Assembly (NCBI RefSeq): GCF_013177675.1
Contig: NZ_CP042652.1
Span: 2,418,001 to 2,482,000, forward strand
DNA length: 64,000 bases
Direction of reading: 5' to 3'
Source: Arcobacter acticola
GTDB taxonomy: Bacteria > Campylobacterota > Campylobacteria > Campylobacterales > Arcobacteraceae
The first letter of the stretch is position 1; every line of letters starts with the position of its first letter. The notes below the pieces were generated by a model. The model did not search any database. It was not told the DNA's origin and worked only from the letters and a program-made list of their open reading frames with translations. A program made the translations under genes and the position numbers. Below, in pieces: positions 63,660-64,000 of the stretch.

Positions 63660-64000
63660 ATGAGAGGTAGTGTTTATTATCAAAGTGCAGTTTTAACAAA
63701 AGTAATATTTGTTGAAGGTTCAAAAAAAGAGAATAGAATAAATCCAAATCATGAACAATATCAATGTATATCATCTTTTAAAACAATGGAGAGTTACAGA
63801 AACGTTTGGAATAACTTTTTTAACTATTTAAAGGAGCATTTTAAACTCAAAAACTGTGAACTAATAAATGATGACCACATTAAAAGTTATATTGAGTATA
63901 AAATAGAATATTACCCTTCAAAACAGTATTTAGAAAAAATTACATCAGCTTTAGGTAAATTAGAAGTTGCATTAAATAAATACTCAAAAGATAAATATGA
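63660..64000 (+). CDS. tyrosine recombinase/integrase, N-terminal part (runs off the window)
   Basis: Open from ATG 63660 to the window end: MRGSVYYQSAVLTKVIFVEG, then YQCISSFKTMESYRNVWNNFF and NYLKEHFKL, LINDDHIKSYIEYKIEYYP and KYSKDKY. The middle section is a SAM-like core-binding domain of phage-type integrases (also common on Campylobacterota plasmids). The catalytic domain lies beyond 64000. Confidence 0.65.
   Translation, partial: MRGSVYYQSAVLTKVIFVEGSKKENRINPNHEQYQCISSFKTMESYRNVWNNFFNYLKEHFKLKNCELINDDHIKSYIEYKIEYYPSKQYLEKITSALGKLEVALNKYSKDKY

Overview
The window is about 64 kb of low-GC chromosome from a member of the Campylobacterota. It most resembles the Arcobacter group: ffh-rpsP-khpA-rimM order, an epsilon-type CheZ next to CheY, chemoreceptors with C-terminal CZB domains, DUF5718-like and CT398-like proteins, and very AT-rich intergenic DNA. 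No tRNA, rRNA or CRISPR array was seen. The genus assignment is inferred from protein resemblance only.

Layout. 1-2660: class I fumarase and a FAH-fold-like protein. 2661-4405: a decayed IS200/IS605 element with intact tnpB and only the tail of tnpA. 4435-9068: a CZB chemoreceptor, then mscL split by an IS630 element. 9104-14940: flavin reductase, MFS exporter, molybdopterin oxidoreductase, HlyD-like adaptor and BatD. 14942-19257: a damaged flagellar/chemotaxis block, in which an IS1380 element sits between the tail of flhA and the head of a flgF-like gene, followed by cheZ, cheY and flgG. 19274-25488: a coiled-coil gene and a SPOR-like membrane protein gene separated by an IS1634 element that itself carries an IS21 element. 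25540-35809: a long minus-strand housekeeping run (rimM, khpA, rpsP, ffh, pseudouridine synthase, waaA, zinc ribbon, Nif3, glyQ, glutaredoxin-like, purE, GT9-like, U32). 35933-40846: a double-Cache CZB chemoreceptor whose 5' end is displaced by a second IS1634 copy. 41003-46582: recN, nadK and the str operon (rpsL-rpsG-fusA). 46858-49582: MFS exporter, YwbE-like, unknown and DUF2971 genes.

49.6-64.0 kb is an accessory island: an orphan ParA with a small partner, a secreted unknown protein, hipBA, an IS256 relic, two copies of a DinJ/YafQ toxin-antitoxin segment, a decayed HEPN-neighbourhood-like gene, an AlpA-like relic, higBA, a P4-type integrase broken three ways (nonsense codon, frameshift, second IS630 copy), an AlpA-led cassette of four small genes, an AbiEii-like nucleotidyltransferase with an HTH partner, and the start of another tyrosine recombinase that runs off the window.

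The dominant story is insertion-sequence activity: IS605, IS630 (two copies), IS1380, IS1634 (two copies), IS21 and IS256. These events broke mscL, flhA, flgF and the integrase. The two IS1634 copies are flanked by target duplications of 284 bp and 36 bp; the 284-bp duplication leaves both neighbouring genes complete, and at the second copy the element end supplies a new TTG start that rebuilds a near-complete chemoreceptor. The best candidates for something undescribed are the three FliM-like peptides in CheZ, the AlpA-led cassette, and the HTH + AbiEii pair.
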